Source of the DNA: Euryhalocaulis caribicus
Lineage (GTDB): Bacteria > Pseudomonadota > Alphaproteobacteria > Caulobacterales > Maricaulaceae
NCBI RefSeq assembly: GCF_000412185.1
Contig: NZ_ASJA01000016.1
Coordinates: forward strand, 1-64,000
Length of the DNA stretch: 64,000 nt
Direction of reading: 5' to 3'
Part shown: positions 7,686 through 18,300 of the stretch, piece after piece
Layout of the letters: each line of letters begins with the position of its first letter
Numbering within the stretch: position 1 is the first letter of the stretch
Notes under the pieces: model-generated
Databases searched by the model: none
What the model was told of the DNA's origin: nothing
What the model saw: the letters and a program-made list of their open reading frames with translations, nothing else
Translations under genes and position numbers: made by a program

Positions 7686-9779
7686 ATGAACGATTCAGCC
7701 ACCGACAGCGTGGAGCAGGAGCCCGCAAAGGACCGGATCAATCCGGTTGTTTTCTACGCCTCCGCCATCGGAATTGCGGTGTTCGCCCTTTGGGCGATGG
7801 CGTTCTCCGATCAGGCGGGCAGCGTGATCAACACCGCGCTAGCCTGGATTTCCAACACGTTTGGCTGGTTCTATTTCCTCGCCGTCCTTGTCTATCTGGG
7901 TTTTGTCATCTTCATCGGATTTTCCAGATACGGAAAAATCCGGCTCGGTCCCGATCACTCGAAACCGGAATTCGGGTTGCTGACATGGGCGGCGATGCTG
8001 TTTTCGGCGGGCATCGGGATCGACCTTCTGTTCTTTTGCGTATCGGAACCGGTCACCCAGTTCCTGGCCGCGCCTGACGTCCAGGGCGAGGGCGTGGCGG
8101 ATGCGCGCCGGGCCATGCAGTATACGTTCCTGCATTGGGGCATTTCGGGCTGGGGCGTCTATACGCTGGTCGGAATGGCGCTGGCGTTCTTTTCCTATCG
8201 CCATGGCCTGCCCCTGACGATCCGCTCCGCCCTGTTCCCGATTTTCGGAAAGCGGATCTACGGCCCGATTGGCCATACAGTCGATATTGCGGCGGTGCTA
8301 GGCACGGTCTTCGGCATTGCGACGAGCCTTGGCATCGGCATCATCCAGCTGAATTACGGCCTGAACTACATGTTCGGCATCCCCGACAGCGTGATCACGC
8401 AGGCAGGACTGGCGGTGATCATCGTGGTGTTCGCCGCTATTTCTGCGGCAACCGGCGTTGAGCGCGGCATCCGGAGGCTGTCCGAATTCAACATGCTTCT
8501 GGCGCTGGGCGTTGTTCTGTTCGTGTTGTTCGCCGGCGACACGGTGTTCCTGTTGAACGCTTTTGTGCTGAATGTCGGCGACTACCTGTCGGAATTCATC
8601 GGGTTGTCCTTCAACACATTTGCCTTCGACCAGCCGACAGAATGGCTGAACGGCTGGACCCTGTTTTTCTGGGCGTGGTGGATCGCCTGGGGGCCGTTCG
8701 TAGGGCTGTTCCTGGCCCGGATTTCCCGCGGGCGGACAATCGGCGAATTTGTCGCTGGCACGCTGATCCTGCCGATGGTTTTCATGATGATCTGGATGTC
8801 GATCATGGGGAACAGCGCCATCGAGATGGTGATGGGGGGCGCAAGCGCTTTCGGGCAAGAGGCGATGAACAATCCCGGTTCGTCCATCTATCTGTTCCTG
8901 CAGAATCTGCCCCTGTCCGGAATCACGACCGTTGCAGTCACCATTCTGGCAATCGTCTTCTTCGTGACGTCGGGCGATTCCGGTTCTCTGGTGCTGTCGA
9001 ACTTCACTTCCATCCTGAAGGACGCCAATTCCGACGCGCCGGTCTGGATGCGTGTGCTGTGGGCGGCGATCATCGGCGGCCTGACACTGGCCCTGTTGCT
9101 GGCGGGCGGACTGTCCGCTCTGCAAAGCGCGGTGGTGGTGATGGGCTTGCCCTTCTCCATCGTGCTTTTCCTGATGATGGCGGGGCTGTTCAAGGCGCTG
9201 CGCGTGGAGGCGATGAAGGAGGAGGCTCACCGCAAGTCGCTGCCGGGTTATCTCTCCGGCCGCATCCGCGAAGACAAGCCAACACACGAAAGCTGGCGAC
9301 ACCGTATTGCCCGCGCGACCAGCTTCCCCACGCACAAACAGGCGGTGCGTTTTCTGGAAGAAACGGCGCGTCCGGCCATGGAGGAAATCGCGGGCGTGCT
9401 GGGCGAGCGGCAATTGCCCGCCGATATTGAAAGCGGCGGCGGGGACGACCCGTGGCTCAGGCTGAATGTCCGCATCGAGGCGCAGCAGGATTTCACCTAC
9501 GAAATCAAGCCGGAGCCCTATGCCATTCCGGCCTTCGTTCGCCGGCCGCAATCTAAGGATTCGCGCTACTATCGTCTGGAGGCGCACCTGTTCGAAGGCA
9601 GCCAGGGCTATGACCTGGTGGGCTACACGCGGGCGCAGGTTGTCGAGGACATTCTCGACCATTTCGAGCGGCACATGCACTTCCTGCATACCCAGCGCGC
9701 AGCCATGGGCGGACGCACGCCGATGCCGGACGAAAACACTCAGGACCAATCGCAACACGATCAGGAGGGCGAGACGTGA
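7686..9779 (+). CDS. betT: BCCT-family choline/betaine transporter (BetT-like)
   Basis: A 697-residue inner-membrane protein with 12 predicted membrane segments up to about residue 500. It has the BCCT signature FFWAWWIAWGPFVGLFLARI near residues 325-345 and FVTSGDSGSLVL further on. A soluble C-terminal tail of about 190 residues follows, as in the long BetT subtype whose tail senses osmotic stress. It imports choline or a related quaternary amine, driven by ion or proton gradient. The stop overlaps the next start (GTGA) with choline dehydrogenase, which supports choline as the substrate. Betaine or carnitine cannot be excluded by sequence. Confidence 0.9.
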   Translation: MNDSATDSVEQEPAKDRINPVVFYASAIGIAVFALWAMAFSDQAGSVINTALAWISNTFGWFYFLAVLVYLGFVIFIGFSRYGKIRLGPDHSKPEFGLLTWAAMLFSAGIGIDLLFFCVSEPVTQFLAAPDVQGEGVADARRAMQYTFLHWGISGWGVYTLVGMALAFFSYRHGLPLTIRSALFPIFGKRIYGPIGHTVDIAAVLGTVFGIATSLGIGIIQLNYGLNYMFGIPDSVITQAGLAVIIVVFAAISAATGVERGIRRLSEFNMLLALGVVLFVLFAGDTVFLLNAFVLNVGDYLSEFIGLSFNTFAFDQPTEWLNGWTLFFWAWWIAWGPFVGLFLARISRGRTIGEFVAGTLILPMVFMMIWMSIMGNSAIEMVMGGASAFGQEAMNNPGSSIYLFLQNLPLSGITTVAVTILAIVFFVTSGDSGSLVLSNFTSILKDANSDAPVWMRVLWAAIIGGLTLALLLAGGLSALQSAVVVMGLPFSIVLFLMMAGLFKALRVEAMKEEAHRKSLPGYLSGRIREDKPTHESWRHRIARATSFPTHKQAVRFLEETARPAMEEIAGVLGERQLPADIESGGGDDPWLRLNVRIEAQQDFTYEIKPEPYAIPAFVRRPQSKDSRYYRLEAHLFEGSQGYDLVGYTRAQVVEDILDHFERHMHFLHTQRAAMGGRTPMPDENTQDQSQHDQEGET

Positions 9780-11467
9780 GCCACGCTTACGACCAGGAAG
9801 CCGACTACGTCATCATCGGGGCCGGGTCTGCTGGCGGTGTGCTGGCTGATCGCCTGAGCGCTGACGGTCAGAACAAGGTTCTGGTGATCGAGTATGGCGG
9901 CAAGGACAACTCGATCTTCATCCGCATGCCCGCGGCTTTTTCCATCCCCATGGGCAAGGAAAAGTTCGACTGGGGCATGTATTCGGAGCCGGAGCCGGGC
10001 CTGGGCGGCCGCGCGATACACCACGCGCGAGGCAAGGTCATGGGCGGATCGTCGTCGATCAACGGCATGGTCTATGTACGCGGTTGCGCCGGCGATTTCG
10101 AAGAATGGGCGGATCTGGGCGCGAAGGGCTGGGGCTATGCCGACGTCCAGCCTTATTTCAAACGCGCCGAGGATTGCGTCTATGGAGAGGACGCCTATCG
10201 CGGCGCCGGCGGGCCGCAGGGCGTGTCGAATGGACGCGGCATGAAGAACCCGCTCTATCGCGCCTTTATCAAAGCCGGCGCGCAGGCGGGGTATGGCGAG
10301 ACCGAAGATTATAACGGCTACAGGCAGGAAGGTTTTGGCCGCATGGACATGACCGTGCGCGAGGGCATTCGCTGCTCCACCGCGGTCGCTTATCTGAAAC
10401 CGGCGCTTGAGCGGGACAATCTGGATATAGAGCTGCACGCGCTGACCACGCGCATCCTGTTTAAGGGCAAGCGGGCGGTAGGGGTGGAGTTCCGGCAGGC
10501 CGGGGAGACGCGGCGGGTCAAGGCGCGCCGCGAAGTCATCCTTTCGGCCAGCGCCTTCAACTCTCCAAAATTGTTGATGCTTTCAGGCGTTGGCCCCGCG
10601 GCTCACCTGAAAGAGCATGGCATTGAGGTCGTGCACGACCTGCCGGGCGTTGGCCAGAATCTTCAGGATCATCTGGAAGTGTGGGTGCAGCATCGCTGCA
10701 AGAAGGACATCACCCTGAATGGCTGGCTGAACCCGATCGGCCAAGCGCTGATCGGCGCCCGTTGGATGCTGTTCAAGGACTGGCTGGGTTCGACCAATCA
10801 CTTTGAATCGAACGGCTATATCCGTTCTCGCGCGGGGCTCAAATGGCCCGATATCCAGTATCACTTCCTCGCTGGCGCGATCGCCTATGACGGTTCCAGC
10901 GCCGTCGACGGGCACGGTTTCCAGGCTCATGTCGGTCACAACAAGCCCAAGAGCCGCGGCGAAGTCACGCTGAAATCCGCGCAGCCCGAGGACCACCCGC
11001 GCCTAGTCTTCAATTATCTGTCGGAGGAAGAGGACAAACAGGCCTATCGCGACGCCGTGCTCCTGACCCGTGAGATATTCTCCCAGCCCGCCTTTGACGA
11101 ATACCGGGGCGAAGAAGTTCAACCGGGCAAGGATGTCCAGTCCGACGACGAGATAGATGCGTGGGTGGCGGAGAAATCGGCCACCGCCTATCACCCGGCT
11201 GGAACCTGCCGCATGGGCGAAGACGACATGGCCGTGGTGGATTCCGAGTGCCGGGTGCATGGCATGGAAGGGCTGCGCGTGATCGATTCATCCATCATGC
11301 CGACCGTGACAAACGGCAATCTGAACGGCCCCACAATCATGATCGGGGAGAAGGGCGCAGATCATGTGCTGGGCAAGGGGATGCTCCCGCCGTCCACGCT
11401 GGACGCCTATCACGCGCCGGATTGGGAAACCCGCCAGCGCGCCGAACCGTCGGCCGCGAACGACTGA
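9776..11467 (+). CDS. betA: Choline dehydrogenase / GMC-family oxidoreductase
   Basis: A 563-residue flavoprotein starting with [21 protein letters not shown] is the FAD dinucleotide-binding loop (Gly15, Gly17, Gly20). [20 protein letters not shown] is the GMC signature 1, and [18 protein letters not shown] is signature 2. The active-site His473 is in [10 protein letters not shown] and the matching Asn is in TNGNLNGPT. It oxidises choline to betaine aldehyde, and possibly on to glycine betaine. It is translationally coupled to betT. No betaine aldehyde dehydrogenase (betB) or BetI regulator is in the window, so the second oxidation is done by BetA itself or by a gene elsewhere. Confidence 0.87.
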   Translation: MSHAYDQEADYVIIGAGSAGGVLADRLSADGQNKVLVIEYGGKDNSIFIRMPAAFSIPMGKEKFDWGMYSEPEPGLGGRAIHHARGKVMGGSSSINGMVYVRGCAGDFEEWADLGAKGWGYADVQPYFKRAEDCVYGEDAYRGAGGPQGVSNGRGMKNPLYRAFIKAGAQAGYGETEDYNGYRQEGFGRMDMTVREGIRCSTAVAYLKPALERDNLDIELHALTTRILFKGKRAVGVEFRQAGETRRVKARREVILSASAFNSPKLLMLSGVGPAAHLKEHGIEVVHDLPGVGQNLQDHLEVWVQHRCKKDITLNGWLNPIGQALIGARWMLFKDWLGSTNHFESNGYIRSRAGLKWPDIQYHFLAGAIAYDGSSAVDGHGFQAHVGHNKPKSRGEVTLKSAQPEDHPRLVFNYLSEEEDKQAYRDAVLLTREIFSQPAFDEYRGEEVQPGKDVQSDDEIDAWVAEKSATAYHPAGTCRMGEDDMAVVDSECRVHGMEGLRVIDSSIMPTVTNGNLNGPTIMIGEKGADHVLGKGMLPPSTLDAYHAPDWETRQRAEPSAAND

Positions 11468-11544
11468 TCCGGTTTTCCGGACTCCCGTTGCAGCCGCGCG
11501 TGGGTTAGCGTCCCGCGCCGGTTTGCGGCCTGACGGGGGAGCTC

Positions 11545-12978
11545 ATGGATTCGACAATCGTTCTGCTGACGCTGATTGCCTATAAGGCGCTGCTGATCGG
11601 CATCGGGATCTGGGCGAGCCGGCGAAACAAGAGCGAATCCGATTATTTCCTGGGCGGCCGCGCGCTCGGGCCGTGGGTCGCGGGACTGTCCTATGCGGCC
11701 TCCACCTCTTCCGCCTGGGTGCTGCTTGGGTTTTCCGGATTTGTCTATGTGTTCGGCGTCTCGGCATTATGGATGCTGCCGGGGACATGGCTGGGCTATG
11801 TGCTGGTCTGGCTGTGGTTCGGGCCGCGGCTGCGGGCCGAAACCGTGGAGGAAAACCACGTTACGCTGACGGACTTCCTGGCCGCGCGCAGCGGGGGAAG
11901 CTGGCGGCGCGCCATTGTGTGGACGGCCAGCGCGCTGATCGTCTTCTGCTTTATTTTCTACATCGCCGCGCAGTTCCAGGCCGCCGGCGCGGCGTTCGCC
12001 GCGGCATTCGACATGCGCGTGGCGGAAAGCGTGATGATCGGGGCGGCGATCATCCTGATCTATGTCTTCCTTGGCGGGTTCTGGGCGGCCTCGGTGACGG
12101 ACACGGTTCAGGCGGCCATCATGTGGCTGATCGCGATTTTCCTGCCTGTTGTAGCGGTGATCGCGGCCGGCGGCCCCGCCGGGATCATCCAGACGCTTCA
12201 GGCCACCGCGCCGGAGGGCTATCTGGCGTGGGACGGGGGGCAGCCCTTCTTCCTGTTCGCCGGGTTTGCGCTGGGGATTTTCAGCGTGGGGCTCGGCACC
12301 TACGGCCAGCCGCAGCTTCTCAATCGCCTGATGGCGGTCAAGGACGAAAAAAGCCGGATTCGCGGGTTCATCATTGCCATTAGCTGGGGCGTAATCGTGT
12401 TCCTGGGCATGGCGGCGCTGGCGCTGGCGGGCCGCGCTCTCGTCGCCGATCTCGGCAATGCGGAAAACATTTTCTACCGCATGACGGCGGATCTGCTGCC
12501 CGCCGCGCTGGCTGGCGTAGTGGTCGCCGCGGTGCTGTCGGCGGTCATGTCGACCGTGGATTCCATCCTGCTGGCCGCCGCGGGGGCGGTGGCGCATGAT
12601 CTGGGCGTTACGAAACGCTGGCCGCAGCGGGAATTGCTGGTTTCCCGGCTGGTCATGAGCGCGATCTGCGTGCTGGCCGTCATTATCACGCTGAGTGTTC
12701 CAGCGACCATATTCGGGCGAGTGCTGTTTGCGTGGTCGGCGCTGGGCGCGGCGTTCGGGCCGATCGTGGCGGCGCGCGTGGCGGGCGTTGAACCGCGGGC
12801 CTGGGCGGTCTGGCTGTCCATGACGGTGGGTTTCACCCTGACGGTCCTGTTCAGCCAGGTCTTCGATTCCGGTCCCGGGCAGGTGGGCGAGCGCCTGCTG
12901 CCGTGGCTGCCGGCCCTGGCGATCGTCTTCCTGTTCCGGCAGCCCAGGGGCGAGCCTGCGGCGCGTCCTTCGGGCTGA
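11545..12978 (+). CDS. putP: Sodium:solute symporter, PutP-like (sodium/proline)
   Basis: A 477-residue SSS-family protein with about 13 membrane segments. It opens with ASRRNKSESDYFLGGRALGP, the conserved cytoplasmic loop. It carries the PutP-like GLGTYGQPQLLNRLMAVKDE segment and the Na+-site helix LSAVMSTVDSILLAAAGAVA. It imports a small solute with Na+; proline is the best guess by similarity. It follows betA by 77 bp on the same strand and could belong to the same compatible-solute unit (proline is also an osmoprotectant). Substrate is not proven by sequence. Confidence 0.82.
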   Translation: MDSTIVLLTLIAYKALLIGIGIWASRRNKSESDYFLGGRALGPWVAGLSYAASTSSAWVLLGFSGFVYVFGVSALWMLPGTWLGYVLVWLWFGPRLRAETVEENHVTLTDFLAARSGGSWRRAIVWTASALIVFCFIFYIAAQFQAAGAAFAAAFDMRVAESVMIGAAIILIYVFLGGFWAASVTDTVQAAIMWLIAIFLPVVAVIAAGGPAGIIQTLQATAPEGYLAWDGGQPFFLFAGFALGIFSVGLGTYGQPQLLNRLMAVKDEKSRIRGFIIAISWGVIVFLGMAALALAGRALVADLGNAENIFYRMTADLLPAALAGVVVAAVLSAVMSTVDSILLAAAGAVAHDLGVTKRWPQRELLVSRLVMSAICVLAVIITLSVPATIFGRVLFAWSALGAAFGPIVAARVAGVEPRAWAVWLSMTVGFTLTVLFSQVFDSGPGQVGERLLPWLPALAIVFLFRQPRGEPAARPSG

Positions 12979-13156
12979 ACCCGCGCCGTTGGTCGCGTCA
13001 TTTCGGCCATTTGCCGCAATGCGCCGCCGCTTGCCGCGTGAAGATCAGGTGTCATCGATTTGAACCTGACGGCGGCGCCACACGTTTTATCGTGACACAT
13101 GAGAGGCGCGCAGCCTGGGACGGCGCACTTCTCCCTCCACGATAGTCCCCAAATTC

Positions 13157-13187
13157 AAGAGGCGCCTGATTTCCCCAGGCGCCTCTT
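13157..13187 (-). terminator. Hairpin terminator after the LytTR regulator gene
   Basis: A perfect 12-bp stem (AAGAGGCGCCTG / CAGGCGCCTCTT) closes a 7-nt loop. Read on the minus strand it is followed by GAATTT, so it most likely ends the kinase-regulator transcript. It could also stop transcription from putP on the other strand. Confidence 0.7.
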
Positions 13188-13193
13188 ACCTTT

Positions 13194-14015
13194 TCAGGAC
13201 TCGGAATCTTCTGCGCCGCCGATGTGAAAATCGGTCAGTTTTTCGTAGATTTCAGTCGCCTGACGGCGTCCGACCGGCACTTTCGCGCCGCTCATCATGC
13301 GCAGCATCATGGCTCCGGACGGCTTCCGCACGACCTCGCGCACATGATCCATATTCACGATGGCCGAGCGGTGGGTGCGGATGAAAGGACCCCGGCCCAG
13401 CCTTTCCTCCATGCCCGTCATGGTCTCGCGCATGATATGGTTCCGCTCGCCGGTGTGCAGCACCACGTAGTCGCGCGCCGCTTCCACCCATTCGACCGTA
13501 TCGGCGTTCACGCGATAAGCGCGCGTGCGGTCCTTGATCCATATCTCGCGCTCCCAGCGCGGGGCGCTGTGGCTGCGCGCGGCCGCGCGGCGCAGCTTGG
13601 CGACTAGAAGCTCCATTTCTTCCAGCCGGTCTGCGGCGCTGGCGGCTTCTTTCCGCGCCCTGGCGCGGCCGATCGCCAGTTCCAGCCGGCTGATTTCCAC
13701 GGGTTTGAGGAGGTAATCGACAGCGGATTCCTCGAACGCCCGGGGGCCGTAATGGTCGTAAGCGGTAACGAAAATGATCTGTGGCGGGCTGTTTTCGGGC
13801 AATTTGCGGAGCAATCCGAACCCGTCCAGCACCGGCATATGGACATCCAGCAGGACAATATCGGGCTTCAACTCCGCGATCAGGCTGATGGCCGACTGGC
13901 CGTTGTCCGCGGTTCCGACAACCTCGCAAGCGGAAATCTGGCGGCAGATAATCTCCAGCCGCCGCAAGGCCAGCGGCTCGTCATCGACGAGCAGGATGCG
14001 GGCGTCAGGCGGCAT
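13194..14015 (-). CDS. LytTR-family response regulator
   Basis: A 273-residue protein with an N-terminal receiver (acidic pair Asp11-Asp12, phospho-acceptor Asp57 in IVLLDVHMP, Thr in FVTAYD, Lys in DYLLKP) and a C-terminal LytTR DNA-binding domain. That domain includes WVEAARDYVVLHT, IRTHRSAIVNMDHV and VPVGRRQ. The ATG at 14015 is taken over an upstream TTG. Its start lies inside the 3' end of the kinase gene (11-nt overlap), so kinase and regulator are co-translated. Targets are unknown; the neighbouring TonB-dependent receptor, transcribed divergently from the same operon, is an obvious candidate. Confidence 0.92.
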   Translation of the reverse strand: MPPDARILLVDDEPLALRRLEIICRQISACEVVGTADNGQSAISLIAELKPDIVLLDVHMPVLDGFGLLRKLPENSPPQIIFVTAYDHYGPRAFEESAVDYLLKPVEISRLELAIGRARARKEAASAADRLEEMELLVAKLRRAAARSHSAPRWEREIWIKDRTRAYRVNADTVEWVEAARDYVVLHTGERNHIMRETMTGMEERLGRGPFIRTHRSAIVNMDHVREVVRKPSGAMMLRMMSGAKVPVGRRQATEIYEKLTDFHIGGAEDSES

Positions 14016-15111
14016 CGGTCTCAAACGGCATTTCCAGCGTAACGCGCGCCCCGCCGCCGGGATTATCCGCCATGTGGAGCCGCGCCTGTCCGGGATAATG
14101 GAGATTGAGACGCTCGGCCGTGTTCTTCAGCCCGACATGGGTGGCGTGAATATCCTCCAGCGCGCGGCCGAAACCGGGGCCGTCATCCTCTATCGTAACG
14201 ATCAGGCGGTCTTCGCTCCGCCGCGCCCCGATATTGATCTGCGCGCCGTCCTGCCGCGGCGCGACGGCGTATTTGATCGCGTTCTCCACGATGGGCTGGA
14301 TGATCAGGCTGGGCACGCGGGCCTTCAACGCCTCGTCTTCGATCCGGAAAACAGTTTTCAGCTTTGACCCAAAGCGCGCTTTCTCGATTTCCAGATAGAG
14401 TTTCTGGGTCTCGATTTCCGTTTCCAGCGTGACGGTGCGCTCCAGCGTTCCGGCCAGCGTATAGCGCAGAAACCCGGAAAGCCGGCCGACCATGGTTTCC
14501 GCCGCGTCGTTGCGATTGTCCAGGATCAGCGAGGAAATCGCGTTCAGCGTGTTGAACAGGAAGTGCGGGTTCAACTGATAGCGCAGCATGGTCAGTTGCG
14601 CTTCGTTCGCCATGGCCTCCAGACGGTGGCGCCGGTTCTCCTCGAACCGCAGATCGGCGTTGGTCAGGAAGGCCAGATAAGCGCCCAGCCAGCCCGCGAA
14701 CAGCGCCAGGTTGAAGAAGTAATAGCGTGAAAGCGCGGCGCGGGACGGCGTGTTCATGGTTTCCCCGGCCATCCACATGAAGACGAATTCCATCAGGATG
14801 TCGCCGGCCATCAGGATGATGGGCATGAAAAGAAGGGCCGGAAGCGCGGCGACGGAGCGCGCGGCGAGGCCTTTGGGATTCAGATACCGGAAGACCACGT
14901 GGATCGCGCACGTGACCACGAAAAGGAAGCCGAACGAAATGATGCGGTAGATCAGGCTTTGCGGAAAATGCAGGTCGCCGCCGATCAGGGCGATGGCGTT
15001 GCTGATTATGAAAATCCCGCCAATGACGATCGCCTGAAACACCATGAATTCGCGAAGCGTAATGGCTTCGGCGCGCTGGGGTTCGGAGGTCTCTGGAAAC
15101 GTGGCTGTCAT
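14005..15111 (-). CDS. LytS/YehU-type sensor histidine kinase
   Basis: A 368-residue membrane kinase. Four or five hydrophobic segments lie between about residues 25 and 150 with little periplasmic loop, so sensing is probably within the membrane. The His_kinase domain has the LRYQLNPHFLFNTLN box with phospho-His183. The HATPase domain follows (QPIVENAIKYAV, IEDDGPGFG, GVGLKN-like THVGLKNTAERL). The ATG at 15111 is chosen; an open frame continues upstream but lacks conserved sequence. It pairs with the LytTR regulator immediately downstream. The signal sensed cannot be deduced. Confidence 0.9.
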   Translation of the reverse strand: MTATFPETSEPQRAEAITLREFMVFQAIVIGGIFIISNAIALIGGDLHFPQSLIYRIISFGFLFVVTCAIHVVFRYLNPKGLAARSVAALPALLFMPIILMAGDILMEFVFMWMAGETMNTPSRAALSRYYFFNLALFAGWLGAYLAFLTNADLRFEENRRHRLEAMANEAQLTMLRYQLNPHFLFNTLNAISSLILDNRNDAAETMVGRLSGFLRYTLAGTLERTVTLETEIETQKLYLEIEKARFGSKLKTVFRIEDEALKARVPSLIIQPIVENAIKYAVAPRQDGAQINIGARRSEDRLIVTIEDDGPGFGRALEDIHATHVGLKNTAERLNLHYPGQARLHMADNPGGGARVTLEMPFETDAA

Positions 15112-15256
15112 GATCGAGGTCAGCCTATTGTCCCTTTTCGTCCGGCGACAGGGATAAAGCGCGCGCCGCGCCGCCGCTGGTCGCTGTTTCAGCCCCATTC
15201 GTCGCAAACCGGAGAGAGCCGTCGCGAATTCCGGTCGGTTAGTCGATCACAACTTT

Positions 15257-15267
15257 AGTGTCACACT
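15257..15267. promoter_or_regulatory. Perfect palindrome AGTGT-C-ACACT in the kinase/receptor divergent region
   Basis: An 11-bp perfect inverted repeat lies in the 217-bp gap between the LytS-like kinase and the TonB-dependent receptor. AGTG recurs at 15296-15299. It is a candidate operator, but its spacing does not match the usual 21-bp direct repeats of LytTR sites, so the binding protein is open. Confidence 0.3.
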
Positions 15268-15328
15268 CCGCGTCTTCAAAAATCGTCCAAACGCCAGTGT
15301 TTACATCGCTTAACCAAAGGGGACGATA

Positions 15329-18300
15329 ATGAAATCCAGAAAATTCAAGGCTTGTATTCTTGCAAGCACGCTATTGACCGGCGCGGGCGCAACAGGGGCG
15401 TTTGCCCAGGATCAGGTCGATCAGGGGACGCAGGCGGCCACCACGGGCAGCGCCGCTGACGATGTGGTTGTCGTCACGGGGTCACGCATCCGTCAGGCCA
15501 ACCTGGTCAGCACCAGCCCGGTGACACAGGTTGATTCCGAAGAGCTGGACCTGCGCGGCACCGTCCGGGTCGAGGACATGCTGAACACCCTTCCGCAGGC
15601 CTTCGCGGCGCAGGGCAGCGCGGTTTCCAACGGCGCAACGGGCACGGCCACGGTGAACCTGCGCGGTCTGGGCTCCGTCCGGACGCTGGTGCTGGTCAAT
15701 GGCCGCCGCCTGCCATTCGGTTCGCCGCTGCCGGCGGGGCAGGCCGCCGACCTCAACCAGATCCCGTCCGCCCTGGTGGAGCGGGTCGAGGTTCTGACGG
15801 GCGGCGCCTCGGCGATCTACGGGTCTGACGCGGTTTCCGGCGTCGTCAACTTCATTATGATGGACGACTTCGAGGGCATCCGTCTGGACGCCCAGTACAG
15901 CTTCTATCAGCACAAGAACGAAAACAGCGTTCAGGGCCTGATCAACGAATTCAACGCCATCAATCCGGACCAGTTCAAACTGCCGGATGACCATGTCATC
16001 GACGGCGAGACGGTTGAACTGACCGGCATCATGGGCGTCAATTCGCCGGACGGACAGGGCAATGTGACGGCCTATGTCGGGTACCGGAATGTTGACGATA
16101 TCCGTCAGGCCGAGCGCGACTTCAGCGCCTGCGCATTCGGGACGCGGAATAATGGCGAGGAATTCACTTGTAACGGTTCCGGCACCAATGCGGTCGCCAA
16201 CTTCCTGAACGTGAACCCGGCGCTGAGCCAGGGCTGGTTCCGCGTGGACCCGTCCAACGGCACGTTCATTCCGCGTGACTTCACGACGGACACGTTCAAC
16301 TTCAACCCGTTCAACTTCTTCCAGCGTCCGGATGAAAGCTACAAGCTGGGCGCGTATGCGCATTACCGCGTCAACGACCATATCGAGCCGTACGCCGAGC
16401 TGACGTTCAACATGAACGAAACGGCGGCCGACATCGCGCCGTCCGGCGTTTTCGGCGGCGGCGTGGCCGGTCAGAGCGGCGGCATCAATTGCGACAACCC
16501 GTTCCTGTCCGACCAGCAGGTGGACTTCCTGTGCACCAGCAACGGTCTTTCCGGTTCGGACATCGCGCAGGGCGTGCTGATCTTCCGCCGGAACGTGGAA
16601 GGCGGGGCGCGCTCCAACACGCTGCGCCACACGACGTTCCGCAGCGTGCTGGGCGTCCGCGGCAATTTGAACGAGGCGTTCGACTATGATGTCTATGCCT
16701 CCTACGCGAATGTGAACCTGTCGCAGGCCTACAAGAACGAGGTCTCGGTCACCCGTTCCTCCCGCGCTCTGAACGCGGTCCGGGACGGCAGCGGAAATAT
16801 CGTCTGCTCGGTCAATGCCGACAGCGATCCGGCCAATAACGACCCGGCCTGCGTGCCTTACGACATCTTCTCCGGCAACGGCCCGTCACAGGCGGCGATC
16901 AATTATATCGGCGCGGAACTGCTGGCGCAGGGCAACACGGTCCAGCAAGTGGTCAGCGGCTCCATCTCCGGCGATCTGGGCGTCTATGACGTGCGGATGC
17001 CGTGGGCCGAGAATGGCGTCGGCATCGCGTTCGGCGGCGAATATCGCCGCGATTACCTGGAGCTGAACCCCGACGCGGCGTTCCAGCAGCCGCCCAGTTC
17101 GGACGGTTTCGGCCAGGGCAGCCAGACGCTGCCGGTGGAAGGCTCCACAGACGTTTACGAGCTGTTCGGCGAAATCCAGGTTCCGATCATCGAGAACCGG
17201 CCCGGATTTGAAACCCTGGCGTTCGAGGCGGCGTATCGCTACTCTGACTATTCCAGCGGCTTCAAGACCGACACCTACAAGCTCGCGGGCGACTGGGCGC
17301 CGGTGGAAGATTTCCGCCTCCGCGCCAGCTTCCAGCGCGCGGTGCGCGCCCCGAACGTGGTCGAGCTGTTCACCAGCCAGACGCTGGGCCTGTTCGACAT
17401 GACGGCGGGCGCCAACGGCAACTTCGATCCGTGCTCGGGCGACTTTGACCCCAATACCGCCAATCCGGAGCCGACCCGTTCCTTCGAGGAATGCGCCCGC
17501 ACCGGCGTCACGGCGGACCAGTATGGCGCGATCGCCGACAACCCGGCGGGTCAGTTCAACACGCTGCAAGGCGGCGCGCTGGACCTGGAGCCGGAAGAGG
17601 CGGATACGTGGTCTGTCGGCCTTGTGGCGACGCCGAGCTTCCTGCCCGGCCTGACCCTGACGGTCGATTATTTCGACATCACGATCGAAAAGCTGATCGG
17701 CACGCTGGCGCAGCAGACGGTCCTGGAAAACTGCCTGGATACGGGCGATCCCACCTTCTGCGCGCTGGTCAATCGCGGGAATGGCGGCACGTTGTGGGCC
17801 AACCCGACCGGCTTCATCATCGCGCTGAACCAGAATACCGGTTCGCTTGAAACACGCGGCGTTGACGTTGTCGCGGGTTACTCGGTCGATCTTGGCGATC
17901 TGGGCGCGGACGGCATGGGCAGCCTCGAGTTCAATCTCGTCGGCACCTGGCTTGAATCGCTGGTGTTCAACAATCTGGGCGAAGCCGCCAAGGATTGCGC
18001 CGGAACCTACGGGGGCGGGTGTTCTTCAATCCTTCAGACGCCGAACCCGGAATGGCGGCACAGCTTCCGCACCACCTGGAACACGCCGTGGCAGGATGTC
18101 AGCCTGTCGGGCTCCTGGCGGTATTTCTCCTCCGTCGACCTGTTCGGCGGCGGCGCGGCCATCAACCAGACGCTGGACGAGCAGCACTATTTCGACCTGG
18201 CCGGCGTCTGGCAGGTTCGCGAGAATGCCCGCTTCAATCTGGGCGTGAACAATATCTTCGACAACGATCCGCCGCTGAGCTCGGTGGTCGGTTCGGGGGC

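Noticed and set aside
8298-9758. A 486-codon minus-strand frame opposite betT, rich in His and Gln
   Set aside because: Composition is that of the complement of a membrane protein gene; betT on the + strand is fully conserved.
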